DNA of 64,000 nucleotides from positions 310,001 to 374,000 of the forward strand of contig JBNKUI010000087.1 in NCBI GenBank assembly GCA_050298535.1. Direction: 5' to 3'. The translations under genes were made by a program, and so were the position numbers. This stretch comes from JABDMH01 sp050298535. Its GTDB lineage: Bacteria > Bacteroidota > Bacteroidia > Chitinophagales > Saprospiraceae. The notes beneath the pieces were generated by a model. That model did not search any database. It was not told the origin of the DNA and saw only the letters and a program-made list of their open reading frames with translations. Below, piece by piece: positions 26,332 through 35,258 of this stretch (position 1 is the stretch's first letter; the number at the start of each line of letters is the position of its first letter).

Positions 26332-28797
26332 TTATTGTTTTGATGTATCAAATGTGAATTCCCGATCATTCCAACTGACTTGAATTTCTTGGTCTGGTTT
26401 AACCTTATTACTGATTATTAATTCGGAAATCTCGTCTAAGAGATAAGAGTCAATGGCTCGTTTAATTGGCCGGGCACCAAATGCTGGCGAATAACCAAGC
26501 TCAGTAAGCTGACCCTTAGCTCTGTCATCCAGTTTCAAGTTTATTCTCTTCTCAGCTAGTAGTTTCTTCACACTCCTCAACTGAATTTCAAGAATCTTCA
26601 ACAGATCGGACTTGTTTAAAGGAGCAAATGGAATGATGGCATCAAGTCTATTTAGAAATTCAGGTCGAAAGTGATTACGTAGAACCATCCTATCCCGTAA
26701 TTCGGTTTCGTCTGGGTGATTACCCTTTTCAAACTCGCTCACCACCCATTCGGCCTCAGCGTTTGATGTAAAAAGAATAACGGCATCTGTAAATGTTCCC
26801 TTTTTGCCCAAAGTATCGTGAAGATGGCCTTCGTCCAACACTTGCAAAAGCAATTTGAATACATCCGGGTGTGCTTTTTCAACCTCATCAAAGAGGACAA
26901 CAGAATAAGGTTTTTCGCGAATAGCATTTACTAATAATCCACCTTCCCCATAGCCAACGTAGCCCGGCGGAGAGCCCTTCAAAAGTGAAACTGAGTGGGG
27001 CTCCATATATTCGGACATGTCAAATCGAATCAGGTTACTGGAATCATTGAAGAGCAATTCGGTCAGTGATTTTGCTAGTTCTGTTTTTCCGGTTCCAGTG
27101 GGTCCTACTAGAAAGAAGTTTCCAATAGGCTTTCCCTTTTCCTTTATTCCTGATCTGCTCCTTCTAATTGCTTTGGCAATGATATCTGCAGCATGATCTT
27201 GTCCGATTACTCGTTTTTTAAGTTCTGTTTCGAGATTCAATAGTTTTTCCTGTTCACTTCCCCCAATTTTTCCAATAGGGATGCCTGTGGTGAGCGCTAC
27301 AATTCTTGCAATATCATTTTCTGAGATATTGGTCTTCTCGGCATTTGACTTTTCTTTTACATGATCTAGACAAGACTTCACATAGGAGAGCCATGATTCA
27401 GGTTTATCATCGGTCGGTTCGTCAATTTCATAGTCATCAAATGCAAGTGGAGAAACAATATTCTTGACATCATCCCAAAAGTTAATAACATCTTTTGCTG
27501 TCACATTATCAGACAGAGTCTCACGAATTATATCAACTTTTTCTAACCTAGCAGAAAGATTATCTTCCATGATTCTAAAAGATGCCATCGTTCTGTCCAT
27601 TAGGTCAATAGCTGAATCTGGTAGAAATCTTTGAGGAAAGTATCTTTTAGCTAGTTTGACAGATGAATTCACTGCATCTTCATTCATGCCAAATTTATGA
27701 TGGTCTTCAAAAAGTGATTTGAGGCCGTTAACCATCAAACATGCCTTCTCTATAGACGGTTCATCCACCTGTAATACTTCAAAACGCCTTGCGAATGCAG
27801 GATCTTTTTCTATGTGAAGTCGATATTCCTTGGTTGTTGTAGCACCTATTAAATTCAATTCACCTCTTGCAAGTTCTGGCTTTAGCAGATTTGCAATACC
27901 GGCAGCACCTGAATTTGAATCAAGAATCATATGGATTTCGTCAATAAAGAGAATGACATGATCCAATCGTTTTATCTCGGTCAAGACTTTTCGAAGTCTG
28001 TCTTCAACTTCGCCCCTGTATGATGCACCTGCCACAAGTGCGCCTACATCAAGCTGGTACAATTTTGCGTTCCTAAAATATTCAGAAACATTTTTTTCTA
28101 TAATATTGAGTGCAAATCCATCCACCAAGGCTGTTTTTCCGACCCCGGGTTCCCCGGTGACAATAACGTTTGGCTTCGAACGCCGGCAAAGAATGTTTTC
28201 CATTTCTCTAATTTCTTTGTCTCGACCGTAAATTGGATCAATCTTTCCTCCTTGAGCTAAAGCTAATTTATCGATGCAATACTGAAGGAATGCCTTAGTT
28301 TCCGAGGGGTTGACCTTGTCGTTGGATTTAGGACTTTGATCTGTTACTACTTGATCAATTGCTTTATCGCTGAGTACTGCTTGAACAAGTTCTTCTTCAG
28401 TCAACCTGAGGCTTCCAATCTGACCTTTGGGAAATCCCACTTCCGGCCTAGTGAGTGCACAAAGAAGTGAGATGGGTTTGATGTGTTTTTGATTAAACAT
28501 CAACTGGAATGTTTTAGCCACATCCAGCACTTTCAGTGTTTCCTTACTTGCTTTTGGATCATCATCAGGTAAACCATTGTCATGGTACTCCTCAATACGG
28601 TACTGTGCCCATGACTTCAGGTATGATAGATCCTTTCCGATTACTGTCAAGAAACTTGTTATTCCTACTCTTTCATTTAATAATGCCATCAGTAAATGAG
28701 GAGGGCCTATGGATGGATGGTTCTCCTCAATAGCTAACTTTTGTGCAATTTCAATGGCTAGCTTACTAGCTGTGTCCAGATTAACAATTGAAGTCAT
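26332..28797 (-). CDS. clpV: T6SS AAA+ ATPase ClpV/TssH
   Basis: An 821-residue class I Clp ATPase. It has a Clp-N domain (about 1-145), Walker A at 215-222 (G-E-P-G-V-G-K-T) with D286-E287, a reduced middle region, a second Walker A at 565-572 (G-P-T-G-T-G-K-T), a Walker B with V-V-L-F-D-E and a ClpB-type C-terminal domain. In the T6SS, ClpV disassembles contracted sheath for reuse. The length is at the short end for ClpV and ClpB. The ATG overlaps the tssG stop by 1 nt (T-A-A-T-G), which ties it to the baseplate genes and favours ClpV over the general chaperone ClpB. Its sheath substrate (TssB/C) is not in the window. Confidence 0.88.
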   Translation of the reverse strand: MTSIVNLDTASKLAIEIAQKLAIEENHPSIGPPHLLMALLNERVGITSFLTVIGKDLSYLKSWAQYRIEEYHDNGLPDDDPKASKETLKVLDVAKTFQLMFNQKHIKPISLLCALTRPEVGFPKGQIGSLRLTEEELVQAVLSDKAIDQVVTDQSPKSNDKVNPSETKAFLQYCIDKLALAQGGKIDPIYGRDKEIREMENILCRRSKPNVIVTGEPGVGKTALVDGFALNIIEKNVSEYFRNAKLYQLDVGALVAGASYRGEVEDRLRKVLTEIKRLDHVILFIDEIHMILDSNSGAAGIANLLKPELARGELNLIGATTTKEYRLHIEKDPAFARRFEVLQVDEPSIEKACLMVNGLKSLFEDHHKFGMNEDAVNSSVKLAKRYFPQRFLPDSAIDLMDRTMASFRIMEDNLSARLEKVDIIRETLSDNVTAKDVINFWDDVKNIVSPLAFDDYEIDEPTDDKPESWLSYVKSCLDHVKEKSNAEKTNISENDIARIVALTTGIPIGKIGGSEQEKLLNLETELKKRVIGQDHAADIIAKAIRRSRSGIKEKGKPIGNFFLVGPTGTGKTELAKSLTELLFNDSSNLIRFDMSEYMEPHSVSLLKGSPPGYVGYGEGGLLVNAIREKPYSVVLFDEVEKAHPDVFKLLLQVLDEGHLHDTLGKKGTFTDAVILFTSNAEAEWVVSEFEKGNHPDETELRDRMVLRNHFRPEFLNRLDAIIPFAPLNKSDLLKILEIQLRSVKKLLAEKRINLKLDDRAKGQLTELGYSPAFGARPIKRAIDSYLLDEISELIISNKVKPDQEIQVSWNDREFTFDTSKQ

Positions 28798-29801
28798 TAG
28801 TTAATAATTTCGTGATCAAGTTGTGTTAATAATCTAGTGGAGTATCCTAGAATGGGGGTTCCTTCGGTTGTCGCATCTGCTCTGATTTCCAGTTTTTTTT
28901 CAACCAAAATATCAATTGGGAAATAATGGTCAATTATCTCAGCAAGTAACTGATACCCTTTACCTTCCTTCAGAAAATAGTCCATGAAGATATCTTGTGA
29001 GCGGAGTTGAATTCTTAATTCACAGGTTTCATGATAGTCATAAATGATATCTCCTAAGAACACACTATGTCCAAGGATTCTTTGCCCCCCATTTATATCT
29101 AAAATCTTATCAGTAGAGCATTGAAACGATGTATTATTTTGAATTGTCAGTTGAATTGGGAGATCCAAAACATAACTGATCAATGTTTCAGTTTTCTCTA
29201 AGTTTCCAATAATCTCTGTCACTAAATGCCTTGTTCGTATATATCGAATCCATCGACTATCTGAGCAGAATGTTTTACCCCATAAATGCCCTAGAAAAGT
29301 GTCAGAGTTCTTACTGAAAATCAATTCCTTTATTCCCTTGTGTATACGAAATCTGTTGAAAAGTATTTCAAGTGGAATAAAGAATGTCCTGGCATCTTTC
29401 ATTCTTTCACTTCTTTGTCGCCGGTATTCTTCTCTTTCAGATGGACTTCTTCTATTGCCGTCCAAATCTACATATTCGGAACTATTGTCTGCTTCAGCAT
29501 AAAAAAACTCTGGTAAATGACCCAGGATCGAGGTTCTACTGGTATATAGCTGTACAAATGAATCAATTGATCCGATAAAGTATTGATCTTTTCCATAAGA
29601 TGTCTCCTCTGGAGCCTTTACGATATCATTTCGAAAATTTCTATTGTGAAATTCATTGGGAATTACATGAAAAGAATTGGCACAATCTATAGATGAATGG
29701 CAAAGAATACTCAAGAAACTTTCAAAGCTTATGTCTACGGATTGAAATTCTATTATGTTCCGATAAAAATTTTCTATTTCCTTAATGGTTATCATTCGCA
29801 A
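28797..29801 (-). CDS. tssG: T6SS baseplate protein TssG
   Basis: A 334-residue protein with the length and position of TssG, which forms a TssF2-TssG wedge in the baseplate with TssE and TssK. It has a mostly alpha-beta composition with few conserved motifs. Supporting evidence is its order directly after tssF (20-nt overlap) and before clpV (1-nt overlap), with a mid-protein pattern H-R/I-x-K-G and late S-V-F-L-G-D-x-x-x-D compatible with TssG. Its own sequence is diverged, so the call depends partly on synteny. The first ATG at 29801 lies inside tssF; an ATG two codons later would also work. Confidence 0.75.
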   Translation of the reverse strand: MRMITIKEIENFYRNIIEFQSVDISFESFLSILCHSSIDCANSFHVIPNEFHNRNFRNDIVKAPEETSYGKDQYFIGSIDSFVQLYTSRTSILGHLPEFFYAEADNSSEYVDLDGNRRSPSEREEYRRQRSERMKDARTFFIPLEILFNRFRIHKGIKELIFSKNSDTFLGHLWGKTFCSDSRWIRYIRTRHLVTEIIGNLEKTETLISYVLDLPIQLTIQNNTSFQCSTDKILDINGGQRILGHSVFLGDIIYDYHETCELRIQLRSQDIFMDYFLKEGKGYQLLAEIIDHYFPIDILVEKKLEIRADATTEGTPILGYSTRLLTQLDHEIIN

Positions 29802-31614
29802 TTACTACTCTTATTTCAGTAAAAAAGGCACTTCTACTATTCAATTCATTTTCCAAATCGATCCTGATTATTTCAGAAATATCACTCGTTAATTCCCTTC
29901 CAAGCCTAACTCTTACTATGATTCCTCTTGACAACTGTCCATCTTTTTTCTTTATTAGATCATTTTCAATTCTTACTATCGAGATTGGTGGATTGTACGC
30001 TTGTTGACAAAACAATTCGATATCACCTTTTGTAAGAATCTTTTCTTTAGATCCCAACGCCCGTTGAATTTTGTGGAGGTAATGTTCAGGAGACGATTTA
30101 TCCATACCATCATAAATTGGAGAAATGGTCCTTCCCCCCATATTTGACTCTGCTGACACGACCTGTAAGTCAATTCTGTCTCTAAACACTTGTATTTGAG
30201 ATCCTTGTGTTTCCCAGTAGGAGTAATATAAGCGTGTGGTCCCAGTATTGAGTTTCGCAATACCATAAAAGGTGTCTTTCAGATCCTGATTTCGAAAGTA
30301 TTCAGGTAGTTGAATCTTGATTCTTCTGATAGCCTTTTCAATTAAATCAAAATCTTCACGCAGTCTATTTACTCCTTCCTCCTTGAAAGTTCGATATTCT
30401 TCTATGACTGTTTCAAGTAATCTATGTATCTGATCGGTGGCATCTTCTCGATTCAATCGTCTCATTCTGTTTCCACTTCGAATAATAAATGAACCAGGTT
30501 TATCATCAGGTTGATGAAAGTTCAGAAGTGTATATTGACTTCCATCCGAAGAATTCTTGGAGTCATAGACATGATGAATATCAAGAAATTCGTCATTTGT
30601 TCGAAAGGGTAATAGGACAGAATCGTTACCTTGACTGGTCACAAAATTCCGAATTAATCTCCTGTTTATTAGGGGAATACAGTTAACAAGTGGAGGGTTT
30701 TCAATGAAATATGAATCAGGCATCGGAAAATCAAAAGATACCTTTAACCATAGAAGTGTGTCTTCAATGAATTTTGATGGTACTCCGTGATTTATCAGGT
30801 CATCTTGTGTCAGATCAAATGAATTAGGACCCGGAAATTTTGGAATTTGAAGATGTAAGAATAAACGATCAAATCGATTCCGCACTCTCTGCAAATATGT
30901 ACTATTGATACCCATTCGGTCTAATAGGCTTTTCTCTAGTTCTTCCTTTGTAAAACCTTCCAGCCCTGTCTTCTTATTACAGTATAAACTATTACAAGTC
31001 CAGGTTCCTTTCCTTAATAAATTGATGTAAAAACTAGAATTCCTTTCTTCTCTGGGATCTAAATACAGATTAATCCAATCTCCCTGTACAATGCCATCGT
31101 GTGATAGTCCAAACCAAATAGTATTGCTGGTTGTCCCCTTGGAAAGCGAATCCACAATTTGGACTATTCCGTTTTCATTCGATAGCACAGAATTCTCTGT
31201 GATGATTGTTTTTAATAAACAGTTGGGAAAATCATGCTCGAATAAGGGGCTAAAATAGAAATTGACTTCTTCTCCAGTTTTTGTCATGCCGGAAATTGTG
31301 AATTGATCTTCTGGTATCGTATGTATACGGGAAGCACCAGAATCAAGTTGAACTATTGTATAACCTGGTTTTGGTAGTAAGCTCTCATCAGGTACAAGCA
31401 CACCTGCTAATCTTACCAGTATTGACTGATGGGATTCTTCTAATTCGTCATACAACTTCTCGATTTCTACGGCAACAGCCTTAAAAAGTTTGTCAATGAT
31501 AGGATCAAATCGATCAATATCAACAGGTTCAGATGGATCGTGAATATCCTCGTGCCAATAATAATTTGCTGTCTTGAGCAAGTCTTTTGCGATCTCAGTT
31601 CTTGATTTTGTCAT
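29782..31614 (-). CDS. tssF: T6SS baseplate protein TssF
   Basis: A 610-residue protein of usual TssF length. Residues about 1-80 carry the family pattern F-D-P-I-I-D-x-L, E-I-E-K-L-Y-D-E-L-E-E-S, R-L-A-G-V-L-V-P-D and P-x-P-G-Y-T-I. The rest is beta-rich. TssF is the large subunit of the baseplate wedge and contacts TssG, TssE and the VgrG hub. It lies 12 nt after tssE and overlaps tssG by 20 nt, matching the tssE-F-G order common in Bacteroidota. Contractile systems of other types (eCIS, phage) have only distant counterparts, so a T6SS assignment is favoured. Confidence 0.86.
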   Translation of the reverse strand: MTKSRTEIAKDLLKTANYYWHEDIHDPSEPVDIDRFDPIIDKLFKAVAVEIEKLYDELEESHQSILVRLAGVLVPDESLLPKPGYTIVQLDSGASRIHTIPEDQFTISGMTKTGEEVNFYFSPLFEHDFPNCLLKTIITENSVLSNENGIVQIVDSLSKGTTSNTIWFGLSHDGIVQGDWINLYLDPREERNSSFYINLLRKGTWTCNSLYCNKKTGLEGFTKEELEKSLLDRMGINSTYLQRVRNRFDRLFLHLQIPKFPGPNSFDLTQDDLINHGVPSKFIEDTLLWLKVSFDFPMPDSYFIENPPLVNCIPLINRRLIRNFVTSQGNDSVLLPFRTNDEFLDIHHVYDSKNSSDGSQYTLLNFHQPDDKPGSFIIRSGNRMRRLNREDATDQIHRLLETVIEEYRTFKEEGVNRLREDFDLIEKAIRRIKIQLPEYFRNQDLKDTFYGIAKLNTGTTRLYYSYWETQGSQIQVFRDRIDLQVVSAESNMGGRTISPIYDGMDKSSPEHYLHKIQRALGSKEKILTKGDIELFCQQAYNPPISIVRIENDLIKKKDGQLSRGIIVRVRLGRELTSDISEIIRIDLENELNSRSAFFTEIRVVIANDNH

Positions 31615-31626
31615 CGATGATAAAGG

Positions 31627-32112
31627 TTAGTCAAATTCGACTCTAAAGGGCGAATAGAAGATCTTCATGCTAAAGGGTGGAGACATCAGTTTACCACTAC
31701 TCCTTAGGTGACCTGAAATTATTATTTTGATTGTCCTTTGATAGACAGACATGCCGCCAGCAACTTTTTCAAAATTAAAATGAACATCTGACACATCAAG
31801 TCGAATTTCTTCCTTCTGAATCAAACGGCGTAGATTCTCCCTAAAATGTTTTCTAGCATGAGCGTTTTCTAGCAATCCCTTTCGTGTCTCCTGCTTTTCA
31901 TAATATGGTTCTTTATCATGATAAAAAACTTCTTTGTCATGATCCCATATTGCGAATCCCATTGCCCTGTCATAAGCATATTCTCCAATTCGCGTAAGTA
32001 TCAGTGATCTCAAATGATTTCTAATGGAGGATTCTAGATCCAGATATTTGACCTTACCTTTGTGTCGCACTAAACTATGAAAAGCAAATGGGGTGGAATA
32101 ATATTGATGCAT
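31627..32112 (-). CDS. tssE: T6SS baseplate protein TssE (gp25-like)
   Basis: A 161-residue GPW/gp25-type protein. It has S-I-x-x-H-L-R-S-L-I-L-T-R-I-G-E-Y, the core helix-turn with a Gly-Glu typical of the family, and R-x-N-L-R-R-L-I near 113-122, followed by the conserved beta strands. TssE is the wedge component that starts sheath assembly and resembles phage gp25. It is the first gene of the operon; the preceding 90 nt hold a possible promoter and, beyond it, the mscL terminator. No sheath or tube genes precede it here, which is unusual for a complete T6SS locus. Confidence 0.84.
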   Translation of the reverse strand: MHQYYSTPFAFHSLVRHKGKVKYLDLESSIRNHLRSLILTRIGEYAYDRAMGFAIWDHDKEVFYHDKEPYYEKQETRKGLLENAHARKHFRENLRRLIQKEEIRLDVSDVHFNFEKVAGGMSVYQRTIKIIISGHLRSSGKLMSPPFSMKIFYSPFRVEFD

Positions 32113-32139
32113 TCTGATGTTTTAATGGTCTATTCTCTC

Positions 32140-32170
32140 TGAAATTAGTTAATCTATGTTTGAATTCCAA
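32140..32170 (-). promoter_or_regulatory. Candidate promoter of the tssE-to-Ubl operon
   Basis: On the minus strand TTG (32170-32168) is followed after 20 nt by TAATTTCA (32147-32140), a partial match to the Bacteroidota -33/-7 consensus TTG-N19-21-TAnnTTTG. The predicted transcript would start about 20-25 nt before the tssE ATG. The match is incomplete (two of four bases in the TTTG box differ), so this is only a candidate. Confidence 0.3.
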
Positions 32171-32203
32171 CATCGTAGATATCAACTGCTTACCTCTAAA
32201 GCA

Positions 32204-32237
32204 TAAAAAAAACTGACCAACATAATGTCAGTCAGTT
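32204..32237 (-). terminator. Rho-independent terminator of mscL
   Basis: An inverted repeat, AACTGAC (32211-32217) and GTCAGTT (32231-32237; an alternative arm GTCAGT starts at 32227), flanked on the left by an A-tract (32204-32212) that is a U-tract in the minus-strand transcript. It lies 39 nt downstream of the mscL stop. A short T-tract on the other side could make it weakly bidirectional. It insulates mscL from the tssE operon. Confidence 0.7.
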
Positions 32238-32275
32238 CTTTTCATTTGGAATAAGGAATTATTGAGTGGGTTTTC

Positions 32276-32707
32276 TTAGGCCTTCTTTAGTAGATCTCGG
32301 ATCTCACCCAGAAGTTCTTCTTGCGTGGGTCCTGGTGGAGGTGCTTCTACCTCTTCTTCTTTAGCTTTCAGCTTATTCACGTTTTTGACAATGACGAATA
32401 AGATAAAGGCCATGATGATAAATGCAATGAGGGCGTTGATGAACAAACCGTACCCCAGGGCAATACCTCCTGCTTCCCGTACAGCTTCAATGGATGTCAT
32501 GTTGACATCCGTCATATCTGCAGGCTCCTTCAATACTATGAAGAGATTACTGAAGTCTGGAGACCCAAAAATTGATGAAACAATAGGCATCAGGATGTCA
32601 TCGACAAGTGATTTTACTACAGTACTAAAAGCAGCACCGAGAATAAAACCAATGGCCAAGTCGAGCATGTTGCCCTTCATGGCAAATTCCTTAAACTCTT
32701 TTAACAT
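32276..32707 (-). CDS. mscL: Large-conductance mechanosensitive channel MscL
   Basis: A 143-residue inner-membrane protein with the MscL N-terminal helix and first TM (F-A-M-K-G-N-M-L-D-L-A-I-G-F-I-L-G-A-A-F), V-D-D-I-L-M-P and a second TM near 88-110, then a charged C-terminal helix. MscL forms a pentameric emergency valve opening on hypo-osmotic shock. The length and motifs are standard. It is a separate unit with its own terminator at 32204-32237. Confidence 0.96.
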   Translation of the reverse strand: MLKEFKEFAMKGNMLDLAIGFILGAAFSTVVKSLVDDILMPIVSSIFGSPDFSNLFIVLKEPADMTDVNMTSIEAVREAGGIALGYGLFINALIAFIIMAFILFVIVKNVNKLKAKEEEVEAPPPGPTQEELLGEIRDLLKKA

Positions 32708-32810
32708 AGTGAATTCATTGTGTTATGTAATCGTTTTGTCCTTAACAATATAGGTAAAACATTGATTACTATACAAAACTCACTTGAACAGTAAAGATGC
32801 AGGTTCTCAC

Positions 32811-35075
32811 CTATGCATGTGCTTCTCTGATTTTATTAAGTGCACTACCTGCACGTACCCAGTCGATCTGTGCCTGATTATACGTGTGAAGCACTTTAAA
32901 CTCCTCACTCGAGCCGTCACTGTGCGACAAACGAATTGTCAGTGGTTTTCCCGGTGCCATCTCGCTAAAGTCTACAATATCTACAGTGTCATCCTGACGT
33001 ACTTTATCGTAATCTGCTGGATTTTCAAACGTCAGCGCCAACATGCCCTGTTTCTTAAGGTTTGTTTCGTGTATTCGAGCAAAACTCTTTACAACCACAG
33101 CCTTGACGCCCAAAAACCTCGGCTCCATAGCTGCGTGTTCTCGTGAAGATCCCTCACCATAGTTTTCTTCTCCAAATACTATGGTTCCAATACCAGCATC
33201 TCGATAGGTCCTCGCTGAATCGGGTACTGCCATATATTTGTTCTCAACATAGTTGATCACATTATTTGCCTCTTCGTTGAAGTAGTTGATAGCTCCGATA
33301 AAACAATTATTAGAGATGTTTTCCAGGTGTCCACGATATTTAAGCCAAGGTCCTGCCATAGAAATATGGTCGGTAGTACATTTTCCTTTCGCCTTAAGCA
33401 ATATGCGCATACCCTCTACTTGGTCCTGGGTGATGACTTTAAAAGGAGTCAATAATTGCAGACGATTACTATCAGGGTTCACCACTACATTGATATCTTG
33501 TCCATTTTCTGCAGGAGCCTGAAATCCAGCATCTTCTACATCAAATCCATTAGGTGGAAGTTCAATGCCGGTTGGTGGATCAAGTTTCACAGATTCTCCA
33601 TCTTCATTCGTCAAAGAATCTGTGAGGGGATTGAAAGTTAATGACCCCCCCATCACCATGGCCGTGACTATTTCAGGTGAAGCTACAAATGCATGTGTTT
33701 GGGGATTTCCATCATTTCTCTTTGAGAAGTTTCTGTTGAACGAAGTAATGATAGAATTCTTCTTATTGGGATCATCCGTATGACGTGCCCACTGGCCAAT
33801 ACATGGTCCACATGCGTTGGCTAGTACAACACCTCCGATATCTTCGAAAGAGTCAAGAATACCATCTCGCTCTACAGTATATCTTATCTGTTCCGATCCT
33901 GGTGTGACTGTGAATTCTGATTTAACTTTTAGGTTCTTTGCTTTTGCCTGTTCTGCCAGAGATGCCGCTCTCGTCAGATCCTCATAAGATGAGTTAGTAC
34001 AAGATCCAATCAAGCCTACTTCCAGTTTTTCTGGATAGTCATTTTCCTTGACAGCTTCTGCAAACTCTGAGATAGGCCAAGCTAAGTCTGGTGTATAAGG
34101 ACCGTTAATATGGGGCTCTAGGGTCGAAAGATCAATTTCAACCACCCGATCAAAGTACTTTTCAGGATTTGCATAGCATTCAGCATCACCAGTAAGATGT
34201 TCTGCAACGCTGTCTGCTAGTTCAGCTACATCTGCTCGCTCGGTGGCGCGTAAATACCGACCCATCGACTCATCATATCCAAATGTGGAGGTTGTGGCAC
34301 CAATTTCTGCTCCCATGTTACAAATAGTACCTTTTCCGGTACAAGAGAGCGATTGCGCTCCCGGTCCAAAGTATTCCACGATAGCACCCGTGCCCCCTTT
34401 CACTGTCAGAATACCGGCAACCTTTAGAATGACATCTTTGGAAGAAGTCCAGCCACTCATTTTCCCCGTGAGTTTCACACCAATCACTTTTGGCATTTTC
34501 AGCTCCCACGGCATATCGGCCATCACATCCACTGCATCAGCACCACCTACGCCAATAGCTACCATTCCTAATCCGCCTGCATTTGGCGTATGAGAATCTG
34601 TACCAATCATCATACCTCCGGGAAAGGCATAGTTTTCGAGCACAATTTGGTGAATAATACCAGCACCCGGCTTCCAAAATCCAATACCATACTTGTTGGA
34701 AACAGATGAAAGGAAATCATAAACTTCTGAATTGACATCATTGGCAGTAGCCAGGTCCTTTTCAGCACCTAATTCAGCCTGTATCAAATGATCACAATGA
34801 ACAGTCGAAGGTACAGCCACTGTAGGCTTACCTGCCATCATAAACTGTAGCAGAGCCATTTGAGCAGTGGCGTCCTGCATGGCCACCCTGTCAGGAGCAA
34901 AGAAAACATAATCCTTACCTCGTGTGAATGACTGTAAGGGAGATTCCACATGTAAATGAGAATAAAGAATTTTTTCGGTCAGTGTCAGAGGTCTACCTAA
35001 GAGATCTCTGGCTGCTTTCACTTTACCTGGAAGACTCTCATAAAAGGATTTGATCATATTGATATCAAAGGCCAT
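32811..35075 (-). CDS. acn: Aconitate hydratase (mitochondrial-type)
   Basis: A 754-residue aconitase converting citrate to isocitrate in the TCA cycle. [4Fe-4S] ligands are C359 (G-S-C-T-N-S-S), C422 and C425 (A-C-G-P-C). G-T-D-S-H-T-P-N-A-G-G and the C-terminal swivel domain (G-E-G-S-S-R-E-H-A-A) are present. The sequence type is the mitochondrial-like form usual in Bacteroidota. It is cytosolic, with about 100 nt on either side to its neighbours. Confidence 0.96.
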   Translation of the reverse strand: MAFDINMIKSFYESLPGKVKAARDLLGRPLTLTEKILYSHLHVESPLQSFTRGKDYVFFAPDRVAMQDATAQMALLQFMMAGKPTVAVPSTVHCDHLIQAELGAEKDLATANDVNSEVYDFLSSVSNKYGIGFWKPGAGIIHQIVLENYAFPGGMMIGTDSHTPNAGGLGMVAIGVGGADAVDVMADMPWELKMPKVIGVKLTGKMSGWTSSKDVILKVAGILTVKGGTGAIVEYFGPGAQSLSCTGKGTICNMGAEIGATTSTFGYDESMGRYLRATERADVAELADSVAEHLTGDAECYANPEKYFDRVVEIDLSTLEPHINGPYTPDLAWPISEFAEAVKENDYPEKLEVGLIGSCTNSSYEDLTRAASLAEQAKAKNLKVKSEFTVTPGSEQIRYTVERDGILDSFEDIGGVVLANACGPCIGQWARHTDDPNKKNSIITSFNRNFSKRNDGNPQTHAFVASPEIVTAMVMGGSLTFNPLTDSLTNEDGESVKLDPPTGIELPPNGFDVEDAGFQAPAENGQDINVVVNPDSNRLQLLTPFKVITQDQVEGMRILLKAKGKCTTDHISMAGPWLKYRGHLENISNNCFIGAINYFNEEANNVINYVENKYMAVPDSARTYRDAGIGTIVFGEENYGEGSSREHAAMEPRFLGVKAVVVKSFARIHETNLKKQGMLALTFENPADYDKVRQDDTVDIVDFSEMAPGKPLTIRLSHSDGSSEEFKVLHTYNQAQIDWVRAGSALNKIREAHA

Positions 35076-35154
35076 AGTACTGGTTTACTTTTCGATTTTT
35101 AAATGGCATGCAAAATAGCATTTTTAGAGGGAAGATTTCTTTGATTCCCGTGTC

Positions 35155-35190
35155 ATTATAACATCCTTTCGGATGTATTGTTATGGCTAG
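35155..35190 (-). other. GNRA-capped hairpin between aspartate kinase and aconitase genes
   Basis: On the minus strand ACATCC (35176-35171), GAAA and GGATGT (35166-35161) make a perfect 6-bp stem with a GAAA tetraloop, extendable with a bulge through ATAAC/GTTAT flanks. It lies between the aspartate kinase stop (35259) and the aconitase start (35075). No clear U-tract follows, so it is not a standard terminator; an mRNA-processing or 5'-leader element of aconitase is possible. Confidence 0.3.
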
Positions 35191-35258
35191 AAGAGCTCTT
35201 ATTGTATTAAATGAATACCGAATCTATACCGATCGTCAAGCATGTTCACATCCCAATG

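Noticed and set aside
26332..28797. General disaggregase ClpB
   Set aside because: Sequence alone could allow it, but the 1-nt overlap with tssG and the tssE-tssF-tssG order make ClpV far more likely.
31627..32112. Extracellular contractile injection system (eCIS) or phage-tail locus
   Set aside because: TssF and TssG are typical of T6SS, and no tail fibre, tape measure or sheath gene is present.
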